Notes under the pieces: generated by a model
Seen by the model: only the letters and a program-made list of their open reading frames with translations
Databases searched by the model: none
Told to the model about the DNA's origin: nothing
Shown: piece by piece, positions 35,141 through 45,096 of the stretch
How the letters are laid out: each line of letters begins with the position of its first letter
How positions within the stretch are numbered: position 1 is the stretch's first letter
Made by a program: the position numbers and the translations under genes
NCBI RefSeq assembly: GCF_030708075.1
Contig: NZ_CP117982.1
Span: forward strand, 496,001-560,000
DNA from: Candidatus Epulonipiscium viviparus
GTDB lineage: Bacteria; Bacillota; Clostridia; Lachnospirales; Cellulosilyticaceae
Direction of reading: 5' to 3'
DNA length: 64,000 nt

Positions 35141-35173
35141 AAAAAAGGCGATCGAATAATTAGCATCGTCGCC
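35141..35173 (-). terminator. Hairpin/terminator after the 35212 giant gene
   Basis: GGCGA and TCGCC with an additional CGA/TCG pairing form a stem followed on the minus strand by six T. It lies between the two paralogous giant genes, just upstream of the A1 start. Confidence 0.65.
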
Positions 35174-35211
35174 ATTTTGTCGTACTAAATTGTATGAAAA
35201 GGAATAGTAAT

Positions 35212-38200
35212 TTATAACCCAAGATTTACCAAAAGATCGCATATATAATCGTATGTTGCAGGTTCAAGAGGTTCGAAAGTGCTCTCATCGATTATGCCCA
35301 ATGCATAGGCTTTACTGAGGCTTGCGCTATATTGTTTGCTTGCTCCTTCAAAATTTGTTTGTGGAGTTATAGTGAGTATGGAGTAGCCATTCTTGAGTTC
35401 GTATAACTTAATCAATCCGGCAATAGCCGCTTCGTTAGAAATCTCAGAGGTTTGAGATTCGGTAAATAATCCAGAATGAGTTGCCTGAGATATTTCTGAA
35501 TCAGAAACTGATTTGTCTAAATCGATAGTTGTGTTTGCATATGCTATGCCAAGCATCAGATTTATAAACGCTGTGCTATTAACAGGTGTATTGCCAAAAT
35601 ATTTTAAGCCAAATTGAGTGATTCCGTATTTGGCAGTAATATCTCGAAGAGACTGAGTTAAATCTCTAGGCAAAGCAACATTGCGAGTTGAGTATAATGC
35701 ATTGATGCCTATAAGGTTGGTATCAAATATGGAATGCGCACCATCTTCGGCAACAATAGTTTGCGCCGGCATATCTTCCCAAGTTTGTTGCGCGGCATTA
35801 TATACCCGAGAAACAAGGTTTAGTGGAGAATATGCATTAAGCTTGATGCTGACGTTCATATTTTTACTTAGTGTTGAAACAGATTGAGGAACCATAGTAT
35901 CGGTTACTAGATGTATCGCCACTTGCTCGGCAACCTGAAACGCATGTGGATAATCTAATTGCATATCGTTGAGATCATAATTTAAAACCTTGACAAATGT
36001 AAATACAGCATTGTCAGTGCTTTTTAGATTGCTTAAGTTTATGCCAGCAGGATTAATGTTGTAGATGACATCATTTGTCTCAATCTGCAAATTGATTCCT
36101 AGGCTATCCATAGCGGTAAGAAGCATCACAGGCACAGTAAGTTTTCTAACTACTGGATTTTCGATGCCATCAAATAAATTTAAATCAACATCAAAGGTAT
36201 CTGAATCAGTATTTATTAATTGCGTAATAATACCTTCTGGATTTACAATTGTGTAGTTCCATACACCAGAATCTTGGTCAAAGTCTTCTTCGTAATCGGT
36301 TTCAAATTCGATAACGTTATCAGGTTCTCCGGTATACTCATCTTTAGAAGTTTTGGTGACTATTCTAACCCAGTTGCTATACTCGGATTCTTCCTCGAGA
36401 GTTCTGTCTGTCTCTCCATCGAGAACAGTGATAATCGACTTAACTTTAACAAAATAGTCTTTATTGGATTTTAGATTGTTAAATTTAATCATGTTTTTGG
36501 CAAGAATTTGAAATGGATCTTCATCAGCACCGGCTTCGGTTTTGTTCTCTTCTGTAATTGTAACCACTGTCGCATCAATAAATTCTACGTTATCAGCAAA
36601 TTCAACAGTGTATGCATAAGTTGTGACAACATTACCCTCTGTAGATTCTCCAAAATCGTTTTCGTCTTTTTCCCATTGAACAGTAACATAATTATGAGTT
36701 ATTGGATCATATTCTAAATCGAGTTCGATTAGGCTAAGCTTAGAAGCAGGGCCCAAACTGATAGGCACATCAGGTGGCAAAATTTGTTTAGTTTTTGCAA
36801 ATACAGGTGAGCTCCAAGAAGATTTAAGGTCGCCTTCTTTTTGTTTTGCACGAACCCAGATATAATATTCGGTATCGGGAAAAAGTCCGGTAACTTCTAT
36901 ATATGCATTTTCACCATCACCTACATAAAATTCGCTATTTGCATCCGAAGATAAATCAAATAAAAATGAAACAGCATCGGGACCATCGGGGTCGTCTAAT
37001 CTGCTATATACTAATTCATAATCAAACTTGTGGTTAAACTTAAAAAACACTTCTATACTACTGTCAGTAACTTCGTTTAGTGTAAGATTTGGAACAATAG
37101 GAACTTCTTCTTCGCTGGTAAAGTTTGCTAAAGTATTGTAGATGATAAAACTAGGATAAGACTGAATCAGTTTTGTGCCATCATCTAATAATCGGTATGC
37201 TCTCACAAAAGTGATATACGCAGTGTTTGGAAGAAGATCCTCAAGTTTGTGTTCATTCCAAGTTAGTCCTAGATCATCTTGATATGGTCTAATAACAGGT
37301 TCTTCCCATCCGGCGTTCCAATCTGCGTTGCCACCTTCGATCTCTGTCATATAAACCCACTCTTCTAGCGACAAAGAACCTTGCATATTTTTGACAGTTT
37401 CATAAGGCAAAGTTTGAATTTCGTATTTGATGTTATTGCCCAAAGTTACGGGGCGAGAGGTAAAGTTGTTTTCATAAAAGTTTGCGCCAACAAAATCTTT
37501 AACCATTTCGATATTGTTTGGTGTAATTAAATCTATAGGAAATATCTCCAAAGCAGACGGTTGCTTGAAGAATATTTTGGGTTCTGTTTCGGATAAAAAT
37601 ACCTTTGAGTTCCATTGATCGGTAAGAGGAATATTCTCTTCGTAGCCTTTGTAAAAATCTTCGGCTTTGGCAGAACCCTTGTACATCATTTCTTGCCATT
37701 CTGTACGCCAAATTATATCTGCTGTCGTGGTGGTAATGCTGTCATTTTTTACCATAACAGGAGGTTTTACAAGAACTGGAGGAATGAAGATATCGCCATT
37801 TTTATCGATAGTGATTGCAACAATGGTGGGCTCCGAAATTGCGTATCTGGCACCATCTTGTCGCTTGGCAACGATCTGAATGTAGTATGTTTTATTGGTA
37901 GCAAGAGGTCGCAATATCTCTTCGACATCATAGTATTGAGCTACAGTTTTCTTAAAACCTACAAGGTCTCCAAACGGTGTCTTAACTAAAGTTGATTCAT
38001 CATCTGGATCGATCAAAATGTTGCGTTCAATAGGAGCGAGCCCGTTTTCGAGCAGAGAGCTATCAAGAGATTCTTTACGCTCGGTTATCCATATATCATA
38101 AACTAGATCATAATCAAATGTCTTATTGCCATCTAAGGCGGCTGCCTCATACGCATCCCAAACCAATTGGATTTGTACCGGAGCGTTGTTGATTACAGTA

Positions 38201-39474
38201 AAAGTTTGATTTGCAAAGTTTTCGGCATTATATGGAGTTGTATCACCTTTAACAAGATATTCTGATGCGATATTGGCATTTAAATCTATACCTGTATTAA
38301 AAGGCTTAGGAATTTGAGGAGAAGATGGTTTTTCGACAGCATCATAAGGAATATACTCCACTTTTCCTGTAGTAGGAGGTGGAGCTAGAGTGTTGTTAGT
38401 GGATAAGTCGGTAAACTCAAATTCTAGCCAATAAACAGTAGTTGCCTCTGGTTCATAGAGTTCGTAATAACCAATAAGGGCACCGTTGTTATCTTGAAAA
38501 GTAAAGATTTCTTGTGGATTTTGCCCTGCAACTTGTGCCATAATGCTGGTTTTTGTAAGAGAGTAAGAGTTCTCTAAAATGCTTGCAGAGATATTCCACT
38601 CTAACCTAATTTTTCCATTACCAACGTTAAAAACTTTTAGCGGAATACTAGTGATGGCACTGACAACTTTAGGATCTAGACCAATGGTTGTTTGTTCTCT
38701 TAGCGGATCTCCTTCAGAAAAGTCTGGCATAACATAAACAGAATACATTTGGCCAGGGCTAACTCCTTCGGAAATTAGGTATCGAACATATTGACGACCA
38801 TCATTAGGATCGGTAAAAATGTTATCTTGAGTTAGGTCAGTTGCTTTGAGAGTGATATCACTGTTCTCAGGAAAGTCGCCGATATCTCCGGCAGCGCCCT
38901 GAGTGTAGCCCAATGTATATTGAATGTTGGGAATGTATTCAAAGACTACTTCTAAACCTTCGTCGGTACCAGTAACCTGAGTATTCAGATCGGTAATAAT
39001 TTTGATAGAAGTAAGTTCTGATTCGATGATACTATCGTATTTTTCGTCAGTAGCTTCATCAACCACGGTGTGTAAATGGCGTGCTACCAAATTTATTTGA
39101 TAGAATACACCGCTTTCTAGCAATACGCTGATATCTTGTTCGGTAGTATCGGGACCAATAGGCATATCACGTCCTGGAGAAGTTCCCATAAAATCCTCAG
39201 TGGTCAGTTCGTATCCAGTAAGGTCGTGAGATCCCTCAACATCAATAGCCGGGTCACTTCCGGAGGCGTCTCCATCTTTATCTGCGGCGATTTCGGGTCG
39301 GGTCCACCCAAACAGTACATCTGGTACAATAGTAAATTCACCATTTTTCTTATGTGTAATATTGGCATATAAGTCCGTTGGAGGATTCTGAATATTTGCA
39401 AATATATTAATAGGAAAAAGTGAAATTACCATAACAGATGCTAGCATAAAAGCTGTAATTCTCTTTGTTTTCAT
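35212..39474 (-). CDS. Giant secreted FN3-type surface protein A2
   Basis: This 1420-residue exported protein starts MKTKRITAFMLASVMVISLFP with AGGAGG upstream and a signal peptide ending near INIFA. It is a full-length paralogue of A1: the mature N-terminus (NIQNPPTDLYANITH) and long stretches such as NGKIRLEWNISASILENSYS are nearly or fully identical. It has the same FN3-like modules and a C-terminal SLH-like region (YGITQFGLKYFGNTPV... KQYSASLSKAYALGIIDEST). The end (YDYICDLLVNLGL) matches that of A1. It is probably attached to the cell wall; ligand or structural role unknown. Confidence 0.82.
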   Translation of the reverse strand: MKTKRITAFMLASVMVISLFPINIFANIQNPPTDLYANITHKKNGEFTIVPDVLFGWTRPEIAADKDGDASGSDPAIDVEGSHDLTGYELTTEDFMGTSPGRDMPIGPDTTEQDISVLLESGVFYQINLVARHLHTVVDEATDEKYDSIIESELTSIKIITDLNTQVTGTDEGLEVVFEYIPNIQYTLGYTQGAAGDIGDFPENSDITLKATDLTQDNIFTDPNDGRQYVRYLISEGVSPGQMYSVYVMPDFSEGDPLREQTTIGLDPKVVSAITSIPLKVFNVGNGKIRLEWNISASILENSYSLTKTSIMAQVAGQNPQEIFTFQDNNGALIGYYELYEPEATTVYWLEFEFTDLSTNNTLAPPPTTGKVEYIPYDAVEKPSSPQIPKPFNTGIDLNANIASEYLVKGDTTPYNAENFANQTFTVINNAPVQIQLVWDAYEAAALDGNKTFDYDLVYDIWITERKESLDSSLLENGLAPIERNILIDPDDESTLVKTPFGDLVGFKKTVAQYYDVEEILRPLATNKTYYIQIVAKRQDGARYAISEPTIVAITIDKNGDIFIPPVLVKPPVMVKNDSITTTTADIIWRTEWQEMMYKGSAKAEDFYKGYEENIPLTDQWNSKVFLSETEPKIFFKQPSALEIFPIDLITPNNIEMVKDFVGANFYENNFTSRPVTLGNNIKYEIQTLPYETVKNMQGSLSLEEWVYMTEIEGGNADWNAGWEEPVIRPYQDDLGLTWNEHKLEDLLPNTAYITFVRAYRLLDDGTKLIQSYPSFIIYNTLANFTSEEEVPIVPNLTLNEVTDSSIEVFFKFNHKFDYELVYSRLDDPDGPDAVSFLFDLSSDANSEFYVGDGENAYIEVTGLFPDTEYYIWVRAKQKEGDLKSSWSSPVFAKTKQILPPDVPISLGPASKLSLIELDLEYDPITHNYVTVQWEKDENDFGESTEGNVVTTYAYTVEFADNVEFIDATVVTITEENKTEAGADEDPFQILAKNMIKFNNLKSNKDYFVKVKSIITVLDGETDRTLEEESEYSNWVRIVTKTSKDEYTGEPDNVIEFETDYEEDFDQDSGVWNYTIVNPEGIITQLINTDSDTFDVDLNLFDGIENPVVRKLTVPVMLLTAMDSLGINLQIETNDVIYNINPAGINLSNLKSTDNAVFTFVKVLNYDLNDMQLDYPHAFQVAEQVAIHLVTDTMVPQSVSTLSKNMNVSIKLNAYSPLNLVSRVYNAAQQTWEDMPAQTIVAEDGAHSIFDTNLIGINALYSTRNVALPRDLTQSLRDITAKYGITQFGLKYFGNTPVNSTAFINLMLGIAYANTTIDLDKSVSDSEISQATHSGLFTESQTSEISNEAAIAGLIKLYELKNGYSILTITPQTNFEGASKQYSASLSKAYALGIIDESTFEPLEPATYDYICDLLVNLGL

Positions 39475-39503
39475 GTAATTTCCTCCTTCTAATAGAACAA
39501 TAT

Positions 39504-39526
39504 GTATAGCCAAGCATCAGCTATAC
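39504..39526 (-). other. Hairpin after the 39540 giant gene
   Basis: GTATAGC and GCTATAC form a perfect 7-bp stem with a 9-nt loop between the B1 stop and the A2 start. There is no strong T tract. Confidence 0.4.
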
Positions 39527-39539
39527 ACATATATTTAGA

Positions 39540-42500
39540 TTATCTAGCCATAACTTTAATAAGCATATTTAACAAGTTCTCAGGATCAAGAGGCATTGTT
39601 GGATAAAGCTGGTTGTTAACTGGCTCAACAAATCCAAGTTCTATAGCAGCAGAAATGTGTTGTCTATAATTAGGTTTAAATGCGCCAATATTGGAGATTG
39701 CTTGTCGATTGCTAATCATAATACTAGAAACATTGGTAAAGAATAGTTTTTCATAAAGTTGCATTACAATGTAGATCGCATCTTCTTGAGTGATAGAGCC
39801 TGTAAGATTAACAGGATTGACATCTCGGAAGCCTGCTTGTACTAAAAAAGTAGCAGGATTAGTAAATTTGTTAGCACCCAAAATAGAGGCAATGGCGGTA
39901 TATAACTGTTCTTTAGAAGCCGTATCTCCAGGACCTAGTTTGGTGCCAAATATTATATCTAAATCGTAGCGTTTAATAAAGTCTTGGTCTACAGAGTCTA
40001 TATCAATCGCAGAGCCTATCTCTTCTCTAGTACCTCCAAAAACTACTGCAGAAGGCTCCGAAAGCTCTGTTGCCCATCCGTCAATCATTTGAAACGCATA
40101 AGTTTCGTGCCAGCCTTTGTCATAAATAAAAGCAGTGGCATCAGATGTATCTATGTCAGAAGTAATAAGAACAGAAGGCTTAAGCTCTTTGACTTTTTTG
40201 TCACGAATCATGGCGCTCTGAATATTTTCAAATGCTTTGTCCTGATAACGAGTAGAAATATTGGCAATTTCCGCTTCCACAATTTCGAGTAACTCATCGT
40301 CTTCTACAACATCGCCAGCAAGTGCCTCTTTTAAATCTTCTTCCACAGAAAGGCGCCCATCATCAATAAGGTCGTTGAGGTTATCGAGAATATCAACTTC
40401 CAAATAGATATCTTCATTATCCAAATAAACAACAGCTAATTCAAAATTTAACTCATCAGTTAGAGGTTCTTCGCCATCTACTTTGTCTAGTTCGCGAGTA
40501 TATAAAGCAACTTTGATATAATAGTCTTCGATTTTGTTAGAGTTGGTATCAACTTTGGCATCGCTGATCTCATCTAAATATGAAGCAATAGTATCAGGGC
40601 GAATGTTGATGGAAAAATCGCCCAATGTTGCAGCCAAAGTGGCAGCGTGTCCATCAGCAAAAGATTTGCCAGGGAAGTAGTATTCGACAGTGGTAAAATT
40701 CTCGTTAGTGATTAAATCGAATTTTTCGTTTGCAAAGGCATCTTTGAGATAGGCTTCTTTAAATTTATAGATTCCAGTATCTTCTGTTTCGAGTAAAGTC
40801 CAATATTGAGATCCTCGAAGCTCTAGTACTAGACGGTCAAATTTAGACAAGTATTCTTCTAGCCTAGATTTGTCTTGCTCATCTTCGTCGTCTACTTCTG
40901 TTTGATATGAGACAGAGTTAGAGTATAGCGAACGAGGACTTTCTTCATCGGCAGCGACGTTGGTGTTATAATCTATAATTCGAACTTTTATGTCATATCT
41001 GGTGCTGGATTCAAAGCCTCTAAGATGATAAACATAGTATTGATACCCTTCTGGAGGAGTTGGTGCATCATCATTAGGTGTTAGTCGTTCTGCACTATAT
41101 TTTCCGGCATTGGCAAAAGAAAAATCGGAATCGCCTTCGCCTTTGATAGAAATCTCGAAATCATAGTCATCTGGCACCACGGCGTCAGTAGGAATAGGTG
41201 CAATAAAGCTAACAACAACTTCATCTGTTGAGAGATAATCATATGCTTTAGTTTTTTCTACTTTGAGCTGTGCAGGAGGGTCGACAGGAGTTGTAGTGAC
41301 AGGTTGGCTGATCCATTCGGAGCCGACAAGTGTACCGTCCACATCAACAATAGTTCGCAAATAGTAGTAATAAATTGTGTTAGGAGTTAATGTTTCGTCT
41401 TCCAATTTAAGTAAATCACTAAAAAGTGTAGAAGACAGCAATTTGGTAGTAAATTCCGCACCATTATACTCGACGGAATATACACGATTGTCGCCATCAG
41501 TAAAATGCCCTCCAGTAGCAAAACCAAGCAAAGAAGGATCTTTCATCAAGACATTTTCAAGGCTTAAGGAAGAATCTAAAATATCATCATCTAAGCGCGT
41601 GCTCTCTGTTCTAAGAAGCTCATAATACATAGGCTGGTCATCGTTTGGCTCATAATTAGGAGGATCCCAACGCAAAACAACAGAGGTGTTGTTATTTTGA
41701 TCTTCTACCCAAAAATCTGCAGGAGTAGGTGGCTTCTGTTCTTCGGGGCTAGGTGGCTTAGGAGTCAAGTGTGTGGTGAATGTATGAATTTTAGAAAACG
41801 TAGAATATTTAGGAAGTACATCAGGAGCGCCACTGTCAACTCGAGTACGAATTTGAACGTAGTAAGTTTGGTTTTGATCGAGTCCTTTATATTCGATTTT
41901 TGGCCACGAATATGACGGCAAGATGTTGTCGTACCCATCAAAGTCTAGTCGCAATACTTTGCCATCTCGCAAGCTGGTAAGATAATTGCTTAAGTTAACA
42001 TCCAAGCTTTGCTTTGGTACCACAATGTCAATATCAGTCGCAGAAATAACTCGGGCGTCCTCAAAGTTTTGCAATGTAGGCTCATCTTTCTGATATAAAA
42101 ATACTTCATATGTTCTACCATATTTATCAATTATATCGTCGCTATCATATATATCCTCATAACCATATGTCCAGTCGATTGGGTCTAGCATATAGTCGAT
42201 AAAGGTTTCTAGATTTACGACATTGAAATTGATTCTTTGGTTGGCCTTATAGATATCTGCAGGGTTTGGTGGGTCCACAATAATTACAGGCTCATCTGTG
42301 ATAATGGTAACAATTGGAAGAATCTCGTTTTTGTTGGTAAAGGTGATAGCAACAGGGTTTGACTCGTTACTAAATGTAAGAGTACTGGTGGTGCCTTCTT
42401 CTCCAGGATCTCTATCATAGACCGCTCGTACCGTGAAGTAATAAGTTTTGCCAACATCCCATTGAGGATAGCTTAAGTCGCCAGTTTCGGCAGGTGGGGC

Positions 42501-44960
42501 AGGATAATTTGCGGCAGTTAAATATTCGTCATTTTTAAAGGCCGTGTTATCGAGGTGATTCCAATTAAATTCACCGTGATTTTGCTTTATGAGAACGTCT
42601 TCAACGGTAAAAGTTTCGGAAGACTGGTTATAGGTGTTAGTATCGCCAATTTCACCTGCATACCCAGTGATCTGAATCTCACCCTCGCCTTCTGCTACAA
42701 CTTCTCTATCAACTTTAAAAATCTTGCTAAAGACTCTGCCATCAGCAGGAGTTTCTTTATCTTCATACATTAATAATTCATAGTATAAGGTACCGTCATT
42801 AACAAATTGATCCAGTTGCTGATTGTCTTCTGTATTTTTAGGTGCAGTAAAAGATATGTCAAACCCAATAGCCTGAGTGGGTTCGGTGGGGTGATCTGGT
42901 GGAACAACATAGATATTTTTAATTTCGTCGATTAATGGTGTTGGAGGCTTGATATTTGTATCGATGGCCGCATTATATTTTAAATATTGGGATAGCAAAA
43001 TTGTCTGATCAGAGATAACTACTTCGATTAAGTAACCTTGTTCACCATCAGATAGCATAGGAACGGGAACGCTGTCACTGATATATCCATAACCAATACC
43101 AACTAAGTTATCTTCGCTTGCTTCCTTGTTATCATAAACGCGATACTTGGTGCTATCTGATAGGCCTTTGTATGGGGTATATGTTAAGATCGCATCGGTA
43201 AGAGAAACCCTTTCAACACGGTATTCCATATAGGTATAGAAGTCACCAGTTTTGGAATATTTCTGATTGATAAATCTGTTTTCGACAGGGTTATAAGGAT
43301 TTTCGTCATCTATAATTTCGATTTCAACGATATTCATAAGCTCGCTATTGCTAAGAGAGCTCCATTCGATAAACTCTTTGGTGATATCATCAGCATCAGC
43401 GCCACTGGCATCTTCTTGACCTAGGGTAGTTTGTCCATCATCAATTTCTAGCTTAAATATGTCGTTTTGAACCACTTTAATTAGGTGATGCCCAGCGATT
43501 TTGCCATTTTTTGCCTCTTCCTCAGAAGGTGCAACATAGAATTTTTTTGCAAGTTCATTAGGATTGTTGTGAACTGTTATGTCGGTGGGGTTATCTGGAT
43601 CTGTTGAAAAGTCGAAGAAAAACTGTATGTTATCTTTGTCGTAGGAACTAATGCTAAATTTTCCTTTGAGATATTCGCCGTGAGTCATAAGTACTTCTTG
43701 ATATTTGTCGTAACCGCCGCTTGTGGCTAATTCGTCTACATCGGGGGTTGCTATATTATCTTCGGCAGTAAATATAAAATCAAGATCGAGAGGATGGTCA
43801 AACATAATGTCAAATCCAGGTCTCTCACCAGCAGTTTGAGGGCTTTCGATTTCCTCATCATTAATTAGAGTAGTCGGTTGCGGAGGATCTAGCTTAAGCC
43901 CAGGGTCTTCTGGATCTATCATATAGTGAGTGGGAATACCATCAAAATTGTTTAGCTGCTTTAGAATCTTTAGATTTTCGCTTCTAACAGGATTTTGAGC
44001 ATCTTCATTTAAAGCATTTAGCTCGATAACTTTGTAGTTGACAATGCTACCAGATTTGACGCCACTATTGGTTAGGTGAAATCTAAATTCTCCGGTGCCT
44101 AATTTTTCAAATATATATCTAAAATTAAAATCGTTACCAGGGCCAATTAGTTTAATAGTGTTACCAAAGTCGGCTAAAAATTTACTATTGACATCAACTT
44201 CTTGGACTATTTTTCCAATAATAGATTTTCCGCCTATTGATATTTGCTCAGCAGAATCTTGGATAAAAATGTCATCTTTGATGGTTTCGTTTTGAGCAGT
44301 ATTTGGGTCATCTTCTTGATCGGGCTCTCCTTTATCAATTGAAGGTAAGCCGTCATTTGTCAGATCGTCTTTGTATCCGTCTGGAAGTGTATATTCGTCA
44401 TAGCGGCTGAGGTTTGAATTATATAGTGAATATTTTGTATAGTTAGAGGGCAGTTGATCGTATGGCCCTAAGTTGTTTGAATCTGGATAGTTGGGTGCAT
44501 ATTTTGGAAAGCCATAGTTTAGTAGATGATGACCCGAATTGTGAACAGTAGTTATTACTTGGTGTAAACCTGTTGCATCTGTTCGGAGCTGATGCGTAAC
44601 GTGAATTATATTAGTAGTGTTGCGAACGTAATAAGAAATTTCATAGATACCGCCGTCTGTTCCATCAAACTGAATGCCCGCCCAATCTTCTAGCATAGGC
44701 TCGTTTTGGCTGGCCGCAAAGAAGGCAGGGTCTTCAGGAAGCGCAAATGCTCGTCGTTGTATATTAAATAAGGGTGTACCTGCTCGAGACGATGATTTAA
44801 TATTTGATTGATAGTCTATCGGCGTTGAGTTGGTGTATTTTATAATATTAGCTGCTGTATTGTTATTAGGAGTGAGCGCAAAAGCTTCCACTTTGTGTAT
44901 AGGTGGACTGCAAATCATGGCTCCCGCTAGAAAAGCAGCTAATCGTTTTTTCAATAACAT
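39540..44960 (-). CDS. Giant secreted FN3-type surface protein B1
   Basis: This 1806-residue exported protein has AGGGGAG upstream of MLLKKRLAAFLAGAMICSPP and a signal peptide ending near VEAFA. The N-terminal ~350 residues form a beta-rich module (YEISYYVRNTTNIIHVTHQLR...). They are followed by several FN3-like domains, for example YYFTVRAVYDRDPGE, NQTYYVQIRTRVDSG, SVVLRWDPPNYEP (near residue 1090) and SSTRYDIKVRI. A Glu/Asp-rich segment with a helix (EDEQDKSRLEEYLSKFDRL) precedes the last domains. The C-terminal ~170 residues (GPGDTASKEQLYTAIASILGA... FRDVNPVNLTGSITQEDAIYIVMQLYEK) resemble degenerate SLH repeats. It is paralogous to B2 along its whole length. Confidence 0.82.
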   Translation of the reverse strand: MLLKKRLAAFLAGAMICSPPIHKVEAFALTPNNNTAANIIKYTNSTPIDYQSNIKSSSRAGTPLFNIQRRAFALPEDPAFFAASQNEPMLEDWAGIQFDGTDGGIYEISYYVRNTTNIIHVTHQLRTDATGLHQVITTVHNSGHHLLNYGFPKYAPNYPDSNNLGPYDQLPSNYTKYSLYNSNLSRYDEYTLPDGYKDDLTNDGLPSIDKGEPDQEDDPNTAQNETIKDDIFIQDSAEQISIGGKSIIGKIVQEVDVNSKFLADFGNTIKLIGPGNDFNFRYIFEKLGTGEFRFHLTNSGVKSGSIVNYKVIELNALNEDAQNPVRSENLKILKQLNNFDGIPTHYMIDPEDPGLKLDPPQPTTLINDEEIESPQTAGERPGFDIMFDHPLDLDFIFTAEDNIATPDVDELATSGGYDKYQEVLMTHGEYLKGKFSISSYDKDNIQFFFDFSTDPDNPTDITVHNNPNELAKKFYVAPSEEEAKNGKIAGHHLIKVVQNDIFKLEIDDGQTTLGQEDASGADADDITKEFIEWSSLSNSELMNIVEIEIIDDENPYNPVENRFINQKYSKTGDFYTYMEYRVERVSLTDAILTYTPYKGLSDSTKYRVYDNKEASEDNLVGIGYGYISDSVPVPMLSDGEQGYLIEVVISDQTILLSQYLKYNAAIDTNIKPPTPLIDEIKNIYVVPPDHPTEPTQAIGFDISFTAPKNTEDNQQLDQFVNDGTLYYELLMYEDKETPADGRVFSKIFKVDREVVAEGEGEIQITGYAGEIGDTNTYNQSSETFTVEDVLIKQNHGEFNWNHLDNTAFKNDEYLTAANYPAPPAETGDLSYPQWDVGKTYYFTVRAVYDRDPGEEGTTSTLTFSNESNPVAITFTNKNEILPIVTIITDEPVIIVDPPNPADIYKANQRINFNVVNLETFIDYMLDPIDWTYGYEDIYDSDDIIDKYGRTYEVFLYQKDEPTLQNFEDARVISATDIDIVVPKQSLDVNLSNYLTSLRDGKVLRLDFDGYDNILPSYSWPKIEYKGLDQNQTYYVQIRTRVDSGAPDVLPKYSTFSKIHTFTTHLTPKPPSPEEQKPPTPADFWVEDQNNNTSVVLRWDPPNYEPNDDQPMYYELLRTESTRLDDDILDSSLSLENVLMKDPSLLGFATGGHFTDGDNRVYSVEYNGAEFTTKLLSSTLFSDLLKLEDETLTPNTIYYYYLRTIVDVDGTLVGSEWISQPVTTTPVDPPAQLKVEKTKAYDYLSTDEVVVSFIAPIPTDAVVPDDYDFEISIKGEGDSDFSFANAGKYSAERLTPNDDAPTPPEGYQYYVYHLRGFESSTRYDIKVRIIDYNTNVAADEESPRSLYSNSVSYQTEVDDEDEQDKSRLEEYLSKFDRLVLELRGSQYWTLLETEDTGIYKFKEAYLKDAFANEKFDLITNENFTTVEYYFPGKSFADGHAATLAATLGDFSINIRPDTIASYLDEISDAKVDTNSNKIEDYYIKVALYTRELDKVDGEEPLTDELNFELAVVYLDNEDIYLEVDILDNLNDLIDDGRLSVEEDLKEALAGDVVEDDELLEIVEAEIANISTRYQDKAFENIQSAMIRDKKVKELKPSVLITSDIDTSDATAFIYDKGWHETYAFQMIDGWATELSEPSAVVFGGTREEIGSAIDIDSVDQDFIKRYDLDIIFGTKLGPGDTASKEQLYTAIASILGANKFTNPATFLVQAGFRDVNPVNLTGSITQEDAIYIVMQLYEKLFFTNVSSIMISNRQAISNIGAFKPNYRQHISAAIELGFVEPVNNQLYPTMPLDPENLLNMLIKVMAR

Positions 44961-45005
44961 AGTTCTCCCCTTTCGTATTTTGGCATCTTATGAAATATAT
45001 ATCGT
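44961..45005 (-). promoter_or_regulatory. Leader conserved upstream of B1 and B2
   Basis: About 40 bp immediately upstream of the start codon, including CGATATATATTTCATAAGAT on the minus strand, closely match the leader of B2 at 50347-50391. It may contain shared promoter or translation-control sequence; the duplication of the genes alone could also explain it. Confidence 0.4.
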
Positions 45006-45096
45006 CAACAAAAGGAAAAAAACTACATCGAAAAATGTCAACGCATTTACAAGTTAATTTCTACTGCATTACAATTTTGCGAACCGGGCAAACAGA